Source: Frondihabitans sp. 762G35
GTDB taxonomy: Bacteria; Actinomycetota; Actinomycetes; Actinomycetales; Microbacteriaceae
Direction of reading: 5' to 3'
Length of the DNA: 64,000 nucleotides
Assembly (NCBI RefSeq): GCF_002074055.1
Contig: NZ_CP014619.1
Coordinates: 744,001 to 808,000 of the forward strand
Numbering within the stretch: position 1 is the first letter of the stretch; every line of letters starts with the position of its first letter. Positions 7,587 to 16,811 of this stretch are shown here, piece by piece. The notes under the pieces were generated by a model. It worked only from the letters and a program-made list of their open reading frames with translations. It made no database searches and was not told the origin of the DNA. Both the position numbers and the translations under genes were made by a program.

Positions 7587-9656
7587 ATGATCCGTCGCGA
7601 CGCCGAGACCCCGACCAGAATCCACCGATCGCGTCGGGCCCTCGGGCTCCTGCTCGCGGCCGGAGCGATCGCCGCGCCCCTGTCGGCGGTCGCCGTCCCG
7701 GCGACGGCCGCCTCCGCCGCAGCCGCCCCGATCGCGGGCGCGACCTCCGCTGGCGACTCGCTCTTCGCCGGGATCGGCAACGGCGGCTACGACGTGACCC
7801 ACTACGGCGTCGACCTCGCCTACGCCACGGACGGCTCCATCGCCGCGACGACGACGATCAGCGCCACGGCGACGACCGCGCTCTCGTCGTTCTCCCTCGA
7901 CTTCGAGGGCCTGACCGTGACGTCGGTGGTCGTGAACGGCCAGGCGGCCACCTTCGTGCGGGAGCAGGATCCTGCGATCTCGAAGTACAAGCTCGTCGTG
8001 ACGCCTCAAACCCCGGTCGACGGTGACTTCACCGCCGTGATCTCCTACGCGGGGACGCCCGTCCAGCACACCGACCCCGACGGGTCGAGCGAGGGCTGGA
8101 GCACGACCAGCGACGGCGCGACCGCGGTCGGCCAGCCGGTCGGCACGATGACGTGGCTGCCGAGCGACAACACCCCGCGCGACAAGGCGACGTTCGACAT
8201 CGCCCTGACGGTCCCGACCCTCCTCGGCGGTACGAGCGCCGCGGGTGTGAGCAACGGCGTCCTCACGGCGCAGACCCCCCACGCCGACGGCACGACGACC
8301 TGGGCCTGGAAGCAGTCGAAGCCCATGGCGACCGAGCTCGCCCTCGTCTCCATCGGTCGGTACACCGAGTTCCAGTCGACGATCCCGCTCCAGGGCGGCC
8401 GGAGCATCCCCGAGCGGAGCTTCGTCGATCCCAGCACGTCGCCCCAGGCGCTCGCCGAGATCACGTCGCTCCGGGCGGAGCTCCCCGAGATCTTCGCCTT
8501 CCTCGAGAAGAAGTACGGGCGCTACCCCGGCGACGCCACGGGCGTCGTCGTCGACAACACGGACCTCGGCTACGCCCTCGAGACGCAGGACCGCCCGTTC
8601 TTCGAGGGCAGCATCGACCGGGAGACGCTCGTCCACGAACTGACCCACCAGTGGTTCGGCGACGCGGTGACCCCCGCCGACTGGGGCGACATCTGGCTCA
8701 ACGAGGGCCCCGCCACCTACACCCCGCTCGTCTACGACGAGGAGCACGGCGGCCCGACCGCCGAGGACAGCCTCTACGACCTGTGGAACAGCACCCCCGC
8801 CGGGGCGCCGGAATGGACGATCCCGCCCGCGAAGATGACCGATGCCGCCGACCTCTTCGGCTGGCAGGTCTACAACCGCGGCGCCATGACGCTCGAGGCG
8901 CTGCGATCCGCGGTGACCACGCCCGTCTTCGAGGAGATCATGCGTCGGTGGTACGCCGAGCGGGTCGGCACGAGCATCAGCACCGCCGACTTCATCGCGC
9001 TGGCCGAGAAGGTCTCCGGCAGGAGCCTCGGCGCGTTCTTCCAGGACTGGCTCTACGACGCCGACAAACCGGCCTGGCCCGCGACGTGGACCCTCGCCCT
9101 CGCGACACCGAGGGCGAAGGCCTCGGCGGTCCCGGCCGGCTCCGACCTCGGCTACGTCGTCACCGCGACCGCCACGGGGAAGGTCCCGCTCCGGGGAGCC
9201 ACGGTCGAGGTCGATCTCGAAGCCCTCCTCGCCACGGCCACCCTCGACCCCGGCAGCCTGCCGGCCGGGGCTCGACTCGACGGCACCACGCTGCTCTGGA
9301 CCGTCCCCACCACGGCGACGGGCGCCTCGGCGACGCTCCCGTTCACCGTGCACCTCGACGACCCGCGCAGGGCCTCCCTCGTCGACGTCGGCGCCCGGGC
9401 GGTCACGCTCGGTGCCACCTGCGCCGGATGCACGGTGAGTCACACCCTCGTGGCCGCGGCCGTCGGCACGGTCGAACCCGCCGCCGCGCAGCCGACCCTC
9501 GCCGCCACGGGAACCGACGCCGCGACTCCTGCGGCCGGAGCCCTCGCCCTGGTCGCGCTCGGCGGCCTCCTGCTCGCGTCGGGCCGCCGTCGGCGGACCG
9601 TGAACGTGGGCGCGGGCGCTACGGCCTCGAGGCCGGAGTCGCCCCGCCGTCGGTGA
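7587..9656 (+). CDS. Exported M1-family zinc metallopeptidase with LAxTG-type sorting signal
   Basis: Predicted secreted, surface-bound M1 (gluzincin) peptidase. Signal peptide at residues 1 to about 45; catalytic HELTH with His350, Glu351 and His354, and the third zinc ligand Glu373 in NEGPAT (the HExxH-x18-E spacing). YALETQ upstream occupies the place of the aminopeptidase GxMEN motif. A distal region of about 110 residues looks like a beta-sandwich, and the C terminus has LAATG (638-642), a hydrophobic helix and an RRRR stop-transfer, the layout used by actinobacterial class E sortases. A TAGGAT hexamer ends six bases before the ATG, implying a leaderless mRNA. The 3' end overlaps the convergent Dabb-domain gene by 38 bases. 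Substrate unknown. Confidence 0.9.
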   Translation: MIRRDAETPTRIHRSRRALGLLLAAGAIAAPLSAVAVPATAASAAAAPIAGATSAGDSLFAGIGNGGYDVTHYGVDLAYATDGSIAATTTISATATTALSSFSLDFEGLTVTSVVVNGQAATFVREQDPAISKYKLVVTPQTPVDGDFTAVISYAGTPVQHTDPDGSSEGWSTTSDGATAVGQPVGTMTWLPSDNTPRDKATFDIALTVPTLLGGTSAAGVSNGVLTAQTPHADGTTTWAWKQSKPMATELALVSIGRYTEFQSTIPLQGGRSIPERSFVDPSTSPQALAEITSLRAELPEIFAFLEKKYGRYPGDATGVVVDNTDLGYALETQDRPFFEGSIDRETLVHELTHQWFGDAVTPADWGDIWLNEGPATYTPLVYDEEHGGPTAEDSLYDLWNSTPAGAPEWTIPPAKMTDAADLFGWQVYNRGAMTLEALRSAVTTPVFEEIMRRWYAERVGTSISTADFIALAEKVSGRSLGAFFQDWLYDADKPAWPATWTLALATPRAKASAVPAGSDLGYVVTATATGKVPLRGATVEVDLEALLATATLDPGSLPAGARLDGTTLLWTVPTTATGASATLPFTVHLDDPRRASLVDVGARAVTLGATCAGCTVSHTLVAAAVGTVEPAAAQPTLAATGTDAATPAAGALALVALGGLLLASGRRRRTVNVGAGATASRPESPRRR

Positions 9657-10068
9657 AGTCGAACACGAGGACGCCGTCGGGCCCTGCTGCGAGCAGCGGC
9701 CCGACGAAGTCCTTGAACGCGGCGTGCTCCCGGTCGACGAGCGCCGGATCGGAGATCAGCGGCTCGCCGACGTAGGTGTTGCGGTCGCCCTCCGACGCGA
9801 AGAGCACGACGAACCCGAGCTCGAACCCGTGCGACGCGCCCTCGTGGCTGGTCTGCCCGCCCGCCGCGATCGAGCGGATGTAGGGGCCGGAGCCGTCGGG
9901 ATGCGGCGCGTCGGCGAGGGCCCGGAAGCGGCGCTCGACCTCCTGCGCGTCGTCCTGAGTGCATCCTGCGGCGAGGCGGAACAGCACGACGTGGTGCACC
10001 GCTCCCGGCCGGAAGTCGCGCGCTGTCAGGTCGGCGTCGGAGAGATCGGTGATCGAATCGGTGCCCAT
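9619..10068 (-). CDS. Dabb (stress-responsive A/B barrel) domain protein
   Basis: Small ferredoxin-like alpha/beta-barrel protein, 149 residues. The hallmark start VHHVVLFRLAAGC, the central GFELGFVVLFASEGDRNTY and the terminal FDFTDGG fit the Dabb family, whose members are dimers of varied and often unknown function. I placed the start at the ATG that begins MGTDSITD; the frame is open for 22 more codons upstream without a better start. It converges with and overlaps the M1 peptidase gene. Confidence 0.8.
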   Translation of the reverse strand: MGTDSITDLSDADLTARDFRPGAVHHVVLFRLAAGCTQDDAQEVERRFRALADAPHPDGSGPYIRSIAAGGQTSHEGASHGFELGFVVLFASEGDRNTYVGEPLISDPALVDREHAAFKDFVGPLLAAGPDGVLVFDFTDGGATPASRP

Positions 10069-10155
10069 GGGGGACACTCTGCACCGTGACGGGCGCGTCC
10101 GCGTGAGTTCCCTCCGAGAATGCCCAGCCGTCATGGAGCCCCCATCCGGCCCGCC

Positions 10156-10161
10156 TATAGT
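10156..10161 (+). promoter_or_regulatory. -10 element upstream of lemA
   Basis: TATAGT, close to the TATAAT consensus, lies 31 bases before the lemA ATG and leaves room for a short leader with the AAGGAG ribosome site at about 10178-10183. No convincing -35 is seen. Confidence 0.45.
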
Positions 10162-10192
10162 GATTGCCGGATCGACAAGGAGCTCTCACACA

Positions 10193-10774
10193 ATGGATTC
10201 CGCCCTCGTAGGCACACTCATCGCCGTCGGCATCGTCGTGCTGCTGCTCGTCATCGCCGGCATCTACCTGTGGGCGACCTACAACTCGCTCGTGACGCTG
10301 AAGGTCCGCGTCGACGAGGCCTGGAGCGACATCACGGTGCAGCTGAAGCGGCGAGCCGATCTGATCCCCAACATCATCAGCTCGGTAAAGGGGTACGCCA
10401 CCCACGAGTCCGGCGTCTTCGAGAGCGTCACCAGGGCGCGCGCCGAGACCCTCAGCGCCACCACGCCCGCCGAGGCGAGCGAGGCCGAGGGGCACCTGCA
10501 GAAGTCGCTCAAGAGCATCTTCGCCGTCGCCGAGGCGTACCCCCAGCTCCAGGCCAGCCAGAACTTCCTCCAGCTCCAGTCCGAGCTCGTCGACACGGAG
10601 GACAAGATCCAGGGCGCGCGCCGGTTCTACAACGGCGGAGTGCGGGAGTTCAACACGAAGACCACGGTCTTCCCCAACACGCTGTTCGCCAAGCGCCTCG
10701 GATTCACCAGCCGCGACTTCTTCGAGGTGACGGAGCCGTCCGCCATCGCCGAACCGCCGCGCGTCCAGTTCTGA
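10193..10774 (+). CDS. lemA: LemA family membrane protein
   Basis: Small membrane protein with one N-terminal helix (LIAVGIVVLLLVIAGIYLW) followed by a helical-bundle domain. The family signature KVRVDEAWSDITVQLKRRAD, then IPNIISSVKGYATHE and the GARRFYN segment, are all present; 193 residues is the normal length. The biochemical role of LemA is not settled; it is often found next to an HtpX-type protease, as here (31 bases to the next gene), suggesting work in membrane-protein quality control. The ATG has AAGGAG nine bases upstream. Confidence 0.92.
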   Translation: MDSALVGTLIAVGIVVLLLVIAGIYLWATYNSLVTLKVRVDEAWSDITVQLKRRADLIPNIISSVKGYATHESGVFESVTRARAETLSATTPAEASEAEGHLQKSLKSIFAVAEAYPQLQASQNFLQLQSELVDTEDKIQGARRFYNGGVREFNTKTTVFPNTLFAKRLGFTSRDFFEVTEPSAIAEPPRVQF

Positions 10775-10805
10775 CCGGACAGCCCGGCCTCGAGAGACGC
10801 TCCCC

Positions 10806-11714
10806 ATGTACAGCGCCGTAGCGCGGAACAAGCGCAACACCGTCTTCATCATCCTGATCTTCCTGGTCATCATCGGCCTCCTCGGCTTCGCCGGCGGGCT
10901 GATCTGGAACAACCCGTCGATCGGCTTCACCGTCCTGGTCGTGGCGGCTCTCTACGCGCTCGTCCAGTACTTCTTCGCCTCCCGGCAGGCGATCGCGATG
11001 AGCCACGGCATCCGGATCGACGCGACGACGGAGCCGCGGCTCTGGCGCACCGTCGAGAACCTCTCCATCACGATGGGGATGCCGATGCCCGAGGTGTACG
11101 TCGTCGACGACCCCGCGCCCAACGCCTTCGCCACCGGGCGCGACCCCGAGCACTCCGTCGTCGCGGCCACCACCGGGCTGCTGGCGATCATGGACGACGC
11201 CGAGCTGCAGGGCGTGATGGCGCACGAGATGGGACATGTCAAGAACTACGACATCCGCGTCTCCACCATCGTCTTCGGGCTCGTCGTCGCCGTGGGGTTC
11301 CTCGCGGACATCCTGCTGCGCATGTCGTTCTTCGGCGCGATGTTCGGCGGCAACAACCGTCGCGACGGCAACGGCGGCGGCGGCGGTGCGAACCCGGTGA
11401 TGCTCGTCGTCGGGATCGCCGCGATGGTCGTCGCCCCGCTCGCGGCGGCCGGCGTGCAGGCGGCCGTGTCGCGGCAGCGCGAGTACCTCGCCGACGCCAC
11501 CGGGGCGCTCACCACCCGCTACCCCGAGGGGCTTGCCCGCGCGCTCGAGAAGCTCGGCGCCTACGGCCGGCCGATGCGCCAGCAGAACTCGTCGATGTCG
11601 CACCTCTGGATCAGCGACCCCATGCGCCCCGGTGTGATGGCGCGGATCTTCAGCACGCACCCGCCGCTCCCGGATCGCATCGCCCGCCTCCGCGCCACCT
11701 CCGGCACTTTCTAG
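10806..11714 (+). CDS. htpX: M48-family membrane zinc protease HtpX
   Basis: Integral-membrane metalloprotease that degrades damaged membrane proteins. Two N-terminal helices (residues about 15-55), then the catalytic HEMGH with His140, Glu141 and His144, a further hydrophobic pair, and the third zinc ligand Glu in REYLADATGA. A Gly/Asn-rich insert (NRRDGNGGGGGA) separates the helices. It lies 31 bases downstream of lemA and is almost certainly cotranscribed. Length (302 residues) is normal. A hairpin after the stop ends the operon. Confidence 0.93.
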   Translation: MYSAVARNKRNTVFIILIFLVIIGLLGFAGGLIWNNPSIGFTVLVVAALYALVQYFFASRQAIAMSHGIRIDATTEPRLWRTVENLSITMGMPMPEVYVVDDPAPNAFATGRDPEHSVVAATTGLLAIMDDAELQGVMAHEMGHVKNYDIRVSTIVFGLVVAVGFLADILLRMSFFGAMFGGNNRRDGNGGGGGANPVMLVVGIAAMVVAPLAAAGVQAAVSRQREYLADATGALTTRYPEGLARALEKLGAYGRPMRQQNSSMSHLWISDPMRPGVMARIFSTHPPLPDRIARLRATSGTF

Positions 11715-11754
11715 CTCGCCCTCGGCGGGGCCGTCTGCGGCGTTGTCGCGACCA

Positions 11755-11773
11755 CCGATAGCGCGGCTATCGG
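11755..11773. terminator. Hairpin between htpX and the convergent glycosylase gene
   Basis: Perfect 8-bp inverted repeat CCGATAGC-GCG-GCTATCGG between two converging genes. A T-run is absent on both strands, so termination activity is inferred from position and structure only. Confidence 0.45.
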
Positions 11774-11859
11774 CGGCCGCTCCGCCTTGCAGCCGACCGC
11801 GCCGAGCGCGAGCTGCGCCCGGCGCGAGCTTCGCACGAGGGCGAGCTGCGCCGGGGGCC

Positions 11860-13119
11860 TCAGAGCTGCGGCGCCGACTCGACGGGGTCGTCGGCCGGGG
11901 CATCCTGCGCGCCCACGCCGAGGGCACCCGCGAGCGACGAGGCCAGGTCGCCGCGCCGCACGACCTCCACGTCGCCGAGCCCCTGCCACGCGGCGGTGCG
12001 TCGGAGCAGCGCGGCCAGCCGCTCCACGTCGACCTCCTGCCCCTTCTCGTGCCAGGATGCCTGGACCCGCAGGACGCCCGCCTGCCGATCGCTCTTGAGG
12101 TCGACCCGGGCGACGAGCGCGTCGTCCTGCAGCACCGGGAGCACGTAGTAGCCGAACACCCGCTGCGGCCGCGGCGTGTAGATCTCGATGCGGTAGTGGA
12201 ACGAGAACATCCGCTCCGCCCGGCTCCGCTCCCAGACGACGGGGTCGAAGGGCGACAGCAGGGCGTCCGCCTCGATGCGGCGCGGCACCCGCGCCTCCGC
12301 GTGGAGGAACGCCGGCGCCTTCCACGACGCCACCTCGACGCGGCGGATCTCGCCCGCGTCTTCAAGGTCGCGCAGCGCCGGAACGACGGCGGCGTTCTTC
12401 ATGCGGAAGTAGTCGCCGAGATCCCTCGGCGTCCCGATCCCGTGGGCTCGGGCCGCCCGGGCCAACAGGAGCCGCTGCGCCTCCTCGCGGGGCACCGAGC
12501 GCGCCAGCACCTCGGCCGGCAGCACGTGCTCGGGCAGCGCGTAGGAGCGCTCGAAGCGCGTCCGCCCGGCACTGACCACGTCGCCCCAGCGGAAGAGGGC
12601 CTCGAGACCCCTCTTCACGTCGCTCCAGCCCCACCACGGCCCCCGACGCACGTTCGCGTCGTGCTCGATCGCGCTCGCGGGAAGGGGCCCCTTGTCGCGC
12701 AGCTCGTCGAGGAGCCACGCCAGGAGGCCCGGCTCGACGCCCAGCGCCTCGGCCGGGTACCGGTCGCGCATGGCGTCCATCCGCCACCGCAGGAGCGGCC
12801 ACGTCTCGACCGGCAGGAACGCCGCCTCGTGCGCCCAGTACTCCACGTAGCGGCCGCGCCGAGCGAAGGTCAGCCGGTCGAGGAGAGACCGGTCGTACGA
12901 CCCGAGACGGGCGAAGAGGGGCAGGTAGTGACTCCGCTCGAAGACGTTGACGGAGTCGATCTGCAAGAGGCCCAGGCGGTCGACGGTCTGGTTGAGCTGG
13001 CGGGTGCCGACGCTCTCGGGCACGGGGCGGCCGAAGCCCTGAGCGGCCAGGGCGATGCGCCTCGCCTGGGCGGCGGAGATCGTCGAACTCGTCACCCCTC
13101 CGACCCTAGGGCCGACCAC
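11860..13119 (-). CDS. YcaQ/AlkX-type winged-helix DNA glycosylase
   Basis: Member of the YcaQ (formerly DUF1006, winged-helix DNA-binding) family. Characterised relatives unhook interstrand DNA crosslinks and remove bulky alkylated bases. Seen here: N-terminal ARRIALAAQGF, LGLLQIDSVNVFERSHYLPLF, the EYWAHEAAFLP segment, and the downstream DPVVWERSRAERMF and LPVLQDDALVARVDLKSDR blocks. Length (419 residues) is typical. The GTG start has GGGAGG about 12 bases upstream; a second in-frame GTG eight codons inside is also possible. It is divergent from the AI-2E-family transporter gene with only 35 bases between them. Confidence 0.85.
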   Translation of the reverse strand: MVGPRVGGVTSSTISAAQARRIALAAQGFGRPVPESVGTRQLNQTVDRLGLLQIDSVNVFERSHYLPLFARLGSYDRSLLDRLTFARRGRYVEYWAHEAAFLPVETWPLLRWRMDAMRDRYPAEALGVEPGLLAWLLDELRDKGPLPASAIEHDANVRRGPWWGWSDVKRGLEALFRWGDVVSAGRTRFERSYALPEHVLPAEVLARSVPREEAQRLLLARAARAHGIGTPRDLGDYFRMKNAAVVPALRDLEDAGEIRRVEVASWKAPAFLHAEARVPRRIEADALLSPFDPVVWERSRAERMFSFHYRIEIYTPRPQRVFGYYVLPVLQDDALVARVDLKSDRQAGVLRVQASWHEKGQEVDVERLAALLRRTAAWQGLGDVEVVRRGDLASSLAGALGVGAQDAPADDPVESAPQL

Positions 13120-13154
13120 CGTCAGCGGGGGCCTCCCGGCCCTAGACTGGCGCG

Positions 13155-14318
13155 ATGGACACGCCGCTCCGCGCCCCGGGCGAGGATCCCGTGACGGGCG
13201 ATCGAGCTCTCCCGGCCGCGGTCGTGCTCGCGGGTGCCTGGGCCTGGCGGCTCCTCGCGATCGCCGCGGTCGTCGGGCTCTTCTTCCTGATCGTCGCGCA
13301 GCTCCAGGTCGTCGTGATCCCGATGATGGTGGCCATCCTGCTGTCGGCGCTCCTCGTCCCGCTGTCGACCTTCCTCCAGCGGCACCGGTGGCCGAAGTGG
13401 CTCGCGATCGTCGTCACCCTCCTCGTCGTCCTCGTCGTCCTGACCGGCCTCGGCTTCCTGGTGGTCACGCAGATCGTCGACGGCTTCCCCAACCTCCTGA
13501 AGCGCAGCTACCGCGCCTACGACGAGTTCATCACGTTCCTCACGACCGGCCAGGTCCACGTCTCACAGGCCCAGCTCCGGACGTATTACCGCGACGCCGT
13601 GTCGGCGTTCCAGTCCAACACGCAGGGGATCGTCGCCGGAGCGCTGTCGTTCGGCTCCTCGTTCGGGCACTTCCTGACCGGTCTCCTGCTGACCGTCTTC
13701 GCCACGATCATCCTGCTCGTCGACGGAGCCGGGGTGTGGCGCTGGGTGGTCCGGCTCTTCCCGCGGCGGGCACGCGCGTCCGTGGACGGCGCCGGGCGGG
13801 CGGGCTGGACGACGCTCACCACCTTCGTCAAGGTGCAGATCTTCGTCGCGCTCGTCGACGGCGTCGGGATCGGCGTCATCGCGGGCATCCTGCACGTCCC
13901 CCTCGCGATTCCGATCGCGGTCGTCGTGTTCCTCGGCTCGTTCGTGCCCGTCGTCGGCGCCGTCGTGACCGTCGCCGTCGCCGTCTTCGTCGCGCTCGTC
14001 TACGACGGCTGGGTCATCGCGCTCATCATGCTGGCCGGGGTGCTCCTCATCCACCTGCTGGAGGGGCACGTGCTCCAGCCGCTGGTGATGGGCAACGCCG
14101 TCAAGGTGCACCCGCTGGCGGTGGTCTTCGCGGTCGCCGGAGGCGCCTACCTCGCCGGGATCGCGGGCGCCCTCTTCGCCGTGCCCGTCGTCGCCACCCT
14201 CAACGTGATGGTGACCTTCGTCGTGACCCGTGCTCACAGGAAAACTCCCAGCCCGGGAGACCACGATGACTCGTCCCTCCCACCCGACCTCCAGGAAGGC
14301 CCGATCGAGCATGTCTGA
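13155..14318 (+). CDS. AI-2E family (TqsA/PerM-like) membrane transporter
   Basis: Polytopic membrane protein of about eight helices in the AI-2 exporter/PerM superfamily. Members export small molecules or act as Na+/H+ antiporters, and the substrate here cannot be told. The signature hydrophobic pairs, the GFPNLL segment before the central soluble loop, and the C-terminal LLIHLLEGHVLQPLVMGNAV block are present. TAGACT sits six bases before the ATG with no ribosome site, so the message is probably leaderless. The 3' end overlaps the start of the threonine ammonia-lyase gene by eight bases. Confidence 0.87.
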   Translation: MDTPLRAPGEDPVTGDRALPAAVVLAGAWAWRLLAIAAVVGLFFLIVAQLQVVVIPMMVAILLSALLVPLSTFLQRHRWPKWLAIVVTLLVVLVVLTGLGFLVVTQIVDGFPNLLKRSYRAYDEFITFLTTGQVHVSQAQLRTYYRDAVSAFQSNTQGIVAGALSFGSSFGHFLTGLLLTVFATIILLVDGAGVWRWVVRLFPRRARASVDGAGRAGWTTLTTFVKVQIFVALVDGVGIGVIAGILHVPLAIPIAVVVFLGSFVPVVGAVVTVAVAVFVALVYDGWVIALIMLAGVLLIHLLEGHVLQPLVMGNAVKVHPLAVVFAVAGGAYLAGIAGALFAVPVVATLNVMVTFVVTRAHRKTPSPGDHDDSSLPPDLQEGPIEHV

Positions 14319-15552
14319 TCTGAAAGTGGCTGGCCCCACCCTCGCCGAGATCGAGGAGGCCCGCGAGCGCGTGTCCCACGTCGTGCACCGCACGCCGATG
14401 GAGAGCTCGTCGTACCTCTCCAAGGTGCTGGGAGCGCCCGTCTACCTCAAGTGCGAGAACCTCCAGCGGACCGGCTCCTACAAGATCCGCGGTGCGTACA
14501 ACCGCCTGTCCCGCCTCAGCGACGAGGAGAAGGCGAACGGGGTGGTCGCCGCGTCCGCCGGGAACCACGCGCAGGGCGTCGCGCTGGCCGCGCGCGAGCT
14601 CGGCATCCGCGCGACGATCTTCATGCCCGTCGGAGTCGCCCTGCCGAAGCTCCAGGCGACCCGCGACTACGGTGCCGACGTCGTGCTCAGCGGCCACTCC
14701 GTCGAGGACGCCCTCCGCGCGGCGAGCGAGTTCTCCGAGACGACCGGGGCCGTCTTCATCCCGCCGTTCGACCACCCCGACGTCATCGCCGGTCAGGGGA
14801 CGCTGGGCCTCGAGATCCTCGAGCAGGTGCCCGACGTCGAGACGATCATCGCCTCCATCGGCGGCGGCGGGCTCATCGCGGGAGTCGCCAGCGCGGTCAG
14901 CCAGATGCGCGCCCGCACGGGCGGAACGATCCGCGTCATCGGCGTCCAGGCCGCGAACTCCGCGCCCTACGCCCTCTCGATGAAGCTCGGCGCCCTCACG
15001 ACCGTCGTGCCGACTCCGACGATCGCCGACGGCATCGCCGTGTCGAAGCCGGGCGTGCTCAACTTCGAGATCGTCCGCGAGCTCGTCGACGAGGTCGTCA
15101 CCGTCTCCGACGACGACACCGCCCGCGCCCTCCTCGTGCTCCTGGAGCGCGCCAAGCAGGTCGTCGAGCCGGCAGGAGCCGTCGGCGTCGCGGCGGTCCT
15201 CACCGACCAGGTGCGTCCGCTCGGGAAGACGGTCATCATCCTCTCGGGCGGCAACATCGACCCGCTCATGATGGAGCGGGTCATCAGCCGGGGCCTCGCG
15301 GCCTCGGACCGCTACCTGCACTTCCGTGTGATGCTCCCCGACCGCCCCGGCCAGCTGTCGCGCGTTTCCGAGATCATCTCGGAGGCCAACGCCAACGTCG
15401 TCGAGGTGCTGCACACGCGCCACGGGCGCGGCCTGCAGATCAGCGAGGTCGAACTGGAGCTGAGCGTCGAGACCCGCGGACCCGACCACGCCGAGCAGGT
15501 CATGCAGCGCCTCCGCGACGGAGGCTTCGACCCGCAGTTGGTTCGCAGCTGA
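14311..15552 (+). CDS. ilvA: Threonine ammonia-lyase (threonine dehydratase)
   Basis: PLP enzyme that deaminates threonine to 2-oxobutanoate, the first step toward isoleucine, or serves in threonine catabolism. Lys58 in TGSYKIRGAYNRL binds PLP; the phosphate-binding Gly-rich loop is SIGGGGLIAG; SAGNHAQGVA is also typical. The last 80 residues form an ACT regulatory domain (FRVMLPDRPGQLSRV). The ATG beginning MSDLKV has AGGAAGG 12 bases upstream and overlaps the preceding transporter gene, so they are coupled. With a single ACT domain it resembles the TdcB-like actinobacterial form more than the two-domain E. coli IlvA. Confidence 0.92.
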   Translation: MSDLKVAGPTLAEIEEARERVSHVVHRTPMESSSYLSKVLGAPVYLKCENLQRTGSYKIRGAYNRLSRLSDEEKANGVVAASAGNHAQGVALAARELGIRATIFMPVGVALPKLQATRDYGADVVLSGHSVEDALRAASEFSETTGAVFIPPFDHPDVIAGQGTLGLEILEQVPDVETIIASIGGGGLIAGVASAVSQMRARTGGTIRVIGVQAANSAPYALSMKLGALTTVVPTPTIADGIAVSKPGVLNFEIVRELVDEVVTVSDDDTARALLVLLERAKQVVEPAGAVGVAAVLTDQVRPLGKTVIILSGGNIDPLMMERVISRGLAASDRYLHFRVMLPDRPGQLSRVSEIISEANANVVEVLHTRHGRGLQISEVELELSVETRGPDHAEQVMQRLRDGGFDPQLVRS

Positions 15553-15644
15553 CGTTCTCGTGCGCCCGAGCTGCAGGGCGGAGGAGGCGCCGATGGTGGG
15601 AATTATCGGCGACGACGACGCCGGAGCTCGAGCGCACGGGGACG

Positions 15645-16136
15645 TCAGGGGTGGTAGGGCTCCACTTTGTTGATGGTGACGGAGATCTCGCGGCCGTTGG
15701 GCGCCACGTAGCTCGTGCTGGTGCCCGCGGCCTTGCCGTTGATGGCCTCGCCGAGGGGGCTCGTCTCGCTGTAGACCGAGAGGTCGCTGCCGGCGGCGAT
15801 GATCTCGCGGTTGCCCAGCAGGAAGCGCGATTCGTCTCCGGCGATCGTCGCGGTGACGACGGTGCCGGGGCTGACGACGTCGGCGGCGGCGGTCGACTCG
15901 GCGACGGTGGCGCTCTTCAGCAGGTTGATGAGCGTGCGGATGCGCGCCTCGATCTTGCCCTGCTCGTCTTTCGCGGCGTGGTAGCCGCCGTTCTCCTTGA
16001 GGTCGCCCTCTTCGCGGGCGGCCTCGATGCGGGCCACGATCTCGGCCCGGCCGGAGGTGCTCAGCGTCTCGAGCTCCGCGGCGAGTCGATCGTGTGCCTC
16101 CTGGGTGAGCCAGGTGGTCGCTTCGGTGTCAGTCAT
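15645..16136 (-). CDS. greA: Transcription elongation factor GreA
   Basis: Binds the secondary channel of RNA polymerase and promotes cleavage of backtracked RNA. The N-terminal coiled coil carries the acidic tip REEGDLKENGGYHAAKDEQG and the C-terminal globular domain ends in ISVTINKVEPY. At 163 residues it has normal length. GAGGAGGAAATG just upstream gives a strong ribosome site and decides the ATG at 16136 over an open frame that continues 36 codons further. It lies downstream of the DUF4307 gene but is separated from it by a terminator. Confidence 0.95.
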   Translation of the reverse strand: MTDTEATTWLTQEAHDRLAAELETLSTSGRAEIVARIEAAREEGDLKENGGYHAAKDEQGKIEARIRTLINLLKSATVAESTAAADVVSPGTVVTATIAGDESRFLLGNREIIAAGSDLSVYSETSPLGEAINGKAAGTSTSYVAPNGREISVTINKVEPYHP

Positions 16137-16200
16137 GGCATTTCCTCCTCGTCGGCGTGATCCGTCGCTGTGGACGACCCACCCCAGTGGTGTCCCGCCG

Positions 16201-16231
16201 AAAAAAGGAGACCGGCCGAGTGGCCGGTCTC
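16201..16231 (-). terminator. Rho-independent terminator of the DUF4307 gene
   Basis: Perfect 10-bp stem (GAGACCGGCC / GGCCGGTCTC, loop of four) followed on the minus strand by C and six T. This is the clearest intrinsic terminator in the window, 20 bases after the DUF4307 stop, and it separates that gene from greA. Confidence 0.88.
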
Positions 16232-16250
16232 GATGGTGAATCACGTGAGT

Positions 16251-16736
16251 TTACGGCAGCCAGCACTTGTCGATCAAGCCCGTGACGCCCCGGCTGGTCG
16301 TCTTCAGCTCGGTCGTGTACGTCGTCGTCGAGCTCGTCTGGGCCGGGAAGTGCACCACTTTCCAGCCGACGACGCCGAACGACGAGTTGAGCACCTGGAT
16401 GGAGCAGTCGACCTTCGTGCCGGGATTCACACTGACCTCGGAGGTGACGGTGGCGCTGGTGTCGCTGTGGATGACGTAGCCGGCGTCGTTGGTGTCGATG
16501 GTCGCGCTGGTGCCGTCGAGGCCGGCGAAGACGACCCAGGCGGCGAAGACGACGACGAACGCCCCGCCCACGATCGCGGCGATCCAGCGACGTCTCAGGC
16601 GGAACGAGCGAGTGCGGCCGTAGCGGATGTCGAGGGCGCTGTCGCCGGTCGCGGGGCCGCCCGCGGACGGGTCGGAGGAGCCGGGCGCGGGCCGGGGGCC
16701 TCCTGCGCCGGTCGTGCGTGAAGGCGTGGGCGCCAT
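16251..16736 (-). CDS. DUF4307 membrane protein
   Basis: Actinobacterial family of unknown function. A Pro/Gly/Ser-rich cytoplasmic N terminus of about 50 residues is followed by one transmembrane helix (WIAAIVGGAFVVVFAAWVVFAG) and an extracellular beta-rich domain of about 90 residues with two Cys (VDCSIQVLN and DKCWLP) that could form a disulfide. In actinobacteria this gene is commonly next to mca and greA, as here. It is divergent from mca with 75 bases between them. Confidence 0.82.
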   Translation of the reverse strand: MAPTPSRTTGAGGPRPAPGSSDPSAGGPATGDSALDIRYGRTRSFRLRRRWIAAIVGGAFVVVFAAWVVFAGLDGTSATIDTNDAGYVIHSDTSATVTSEVSVNPGTKVDCSIQVLNSSFGVVGWKVVHFPAQTSSTTTYTTELKTTSRGVTGLIDKCWLP

Positions 16737-16811
16737 CGACGAACTCCGTCCGATTATCCTTGGACCTTAGGTTAGCAACGCTGACCGTGACAGGAATCTG
16801 AGGACAACACT

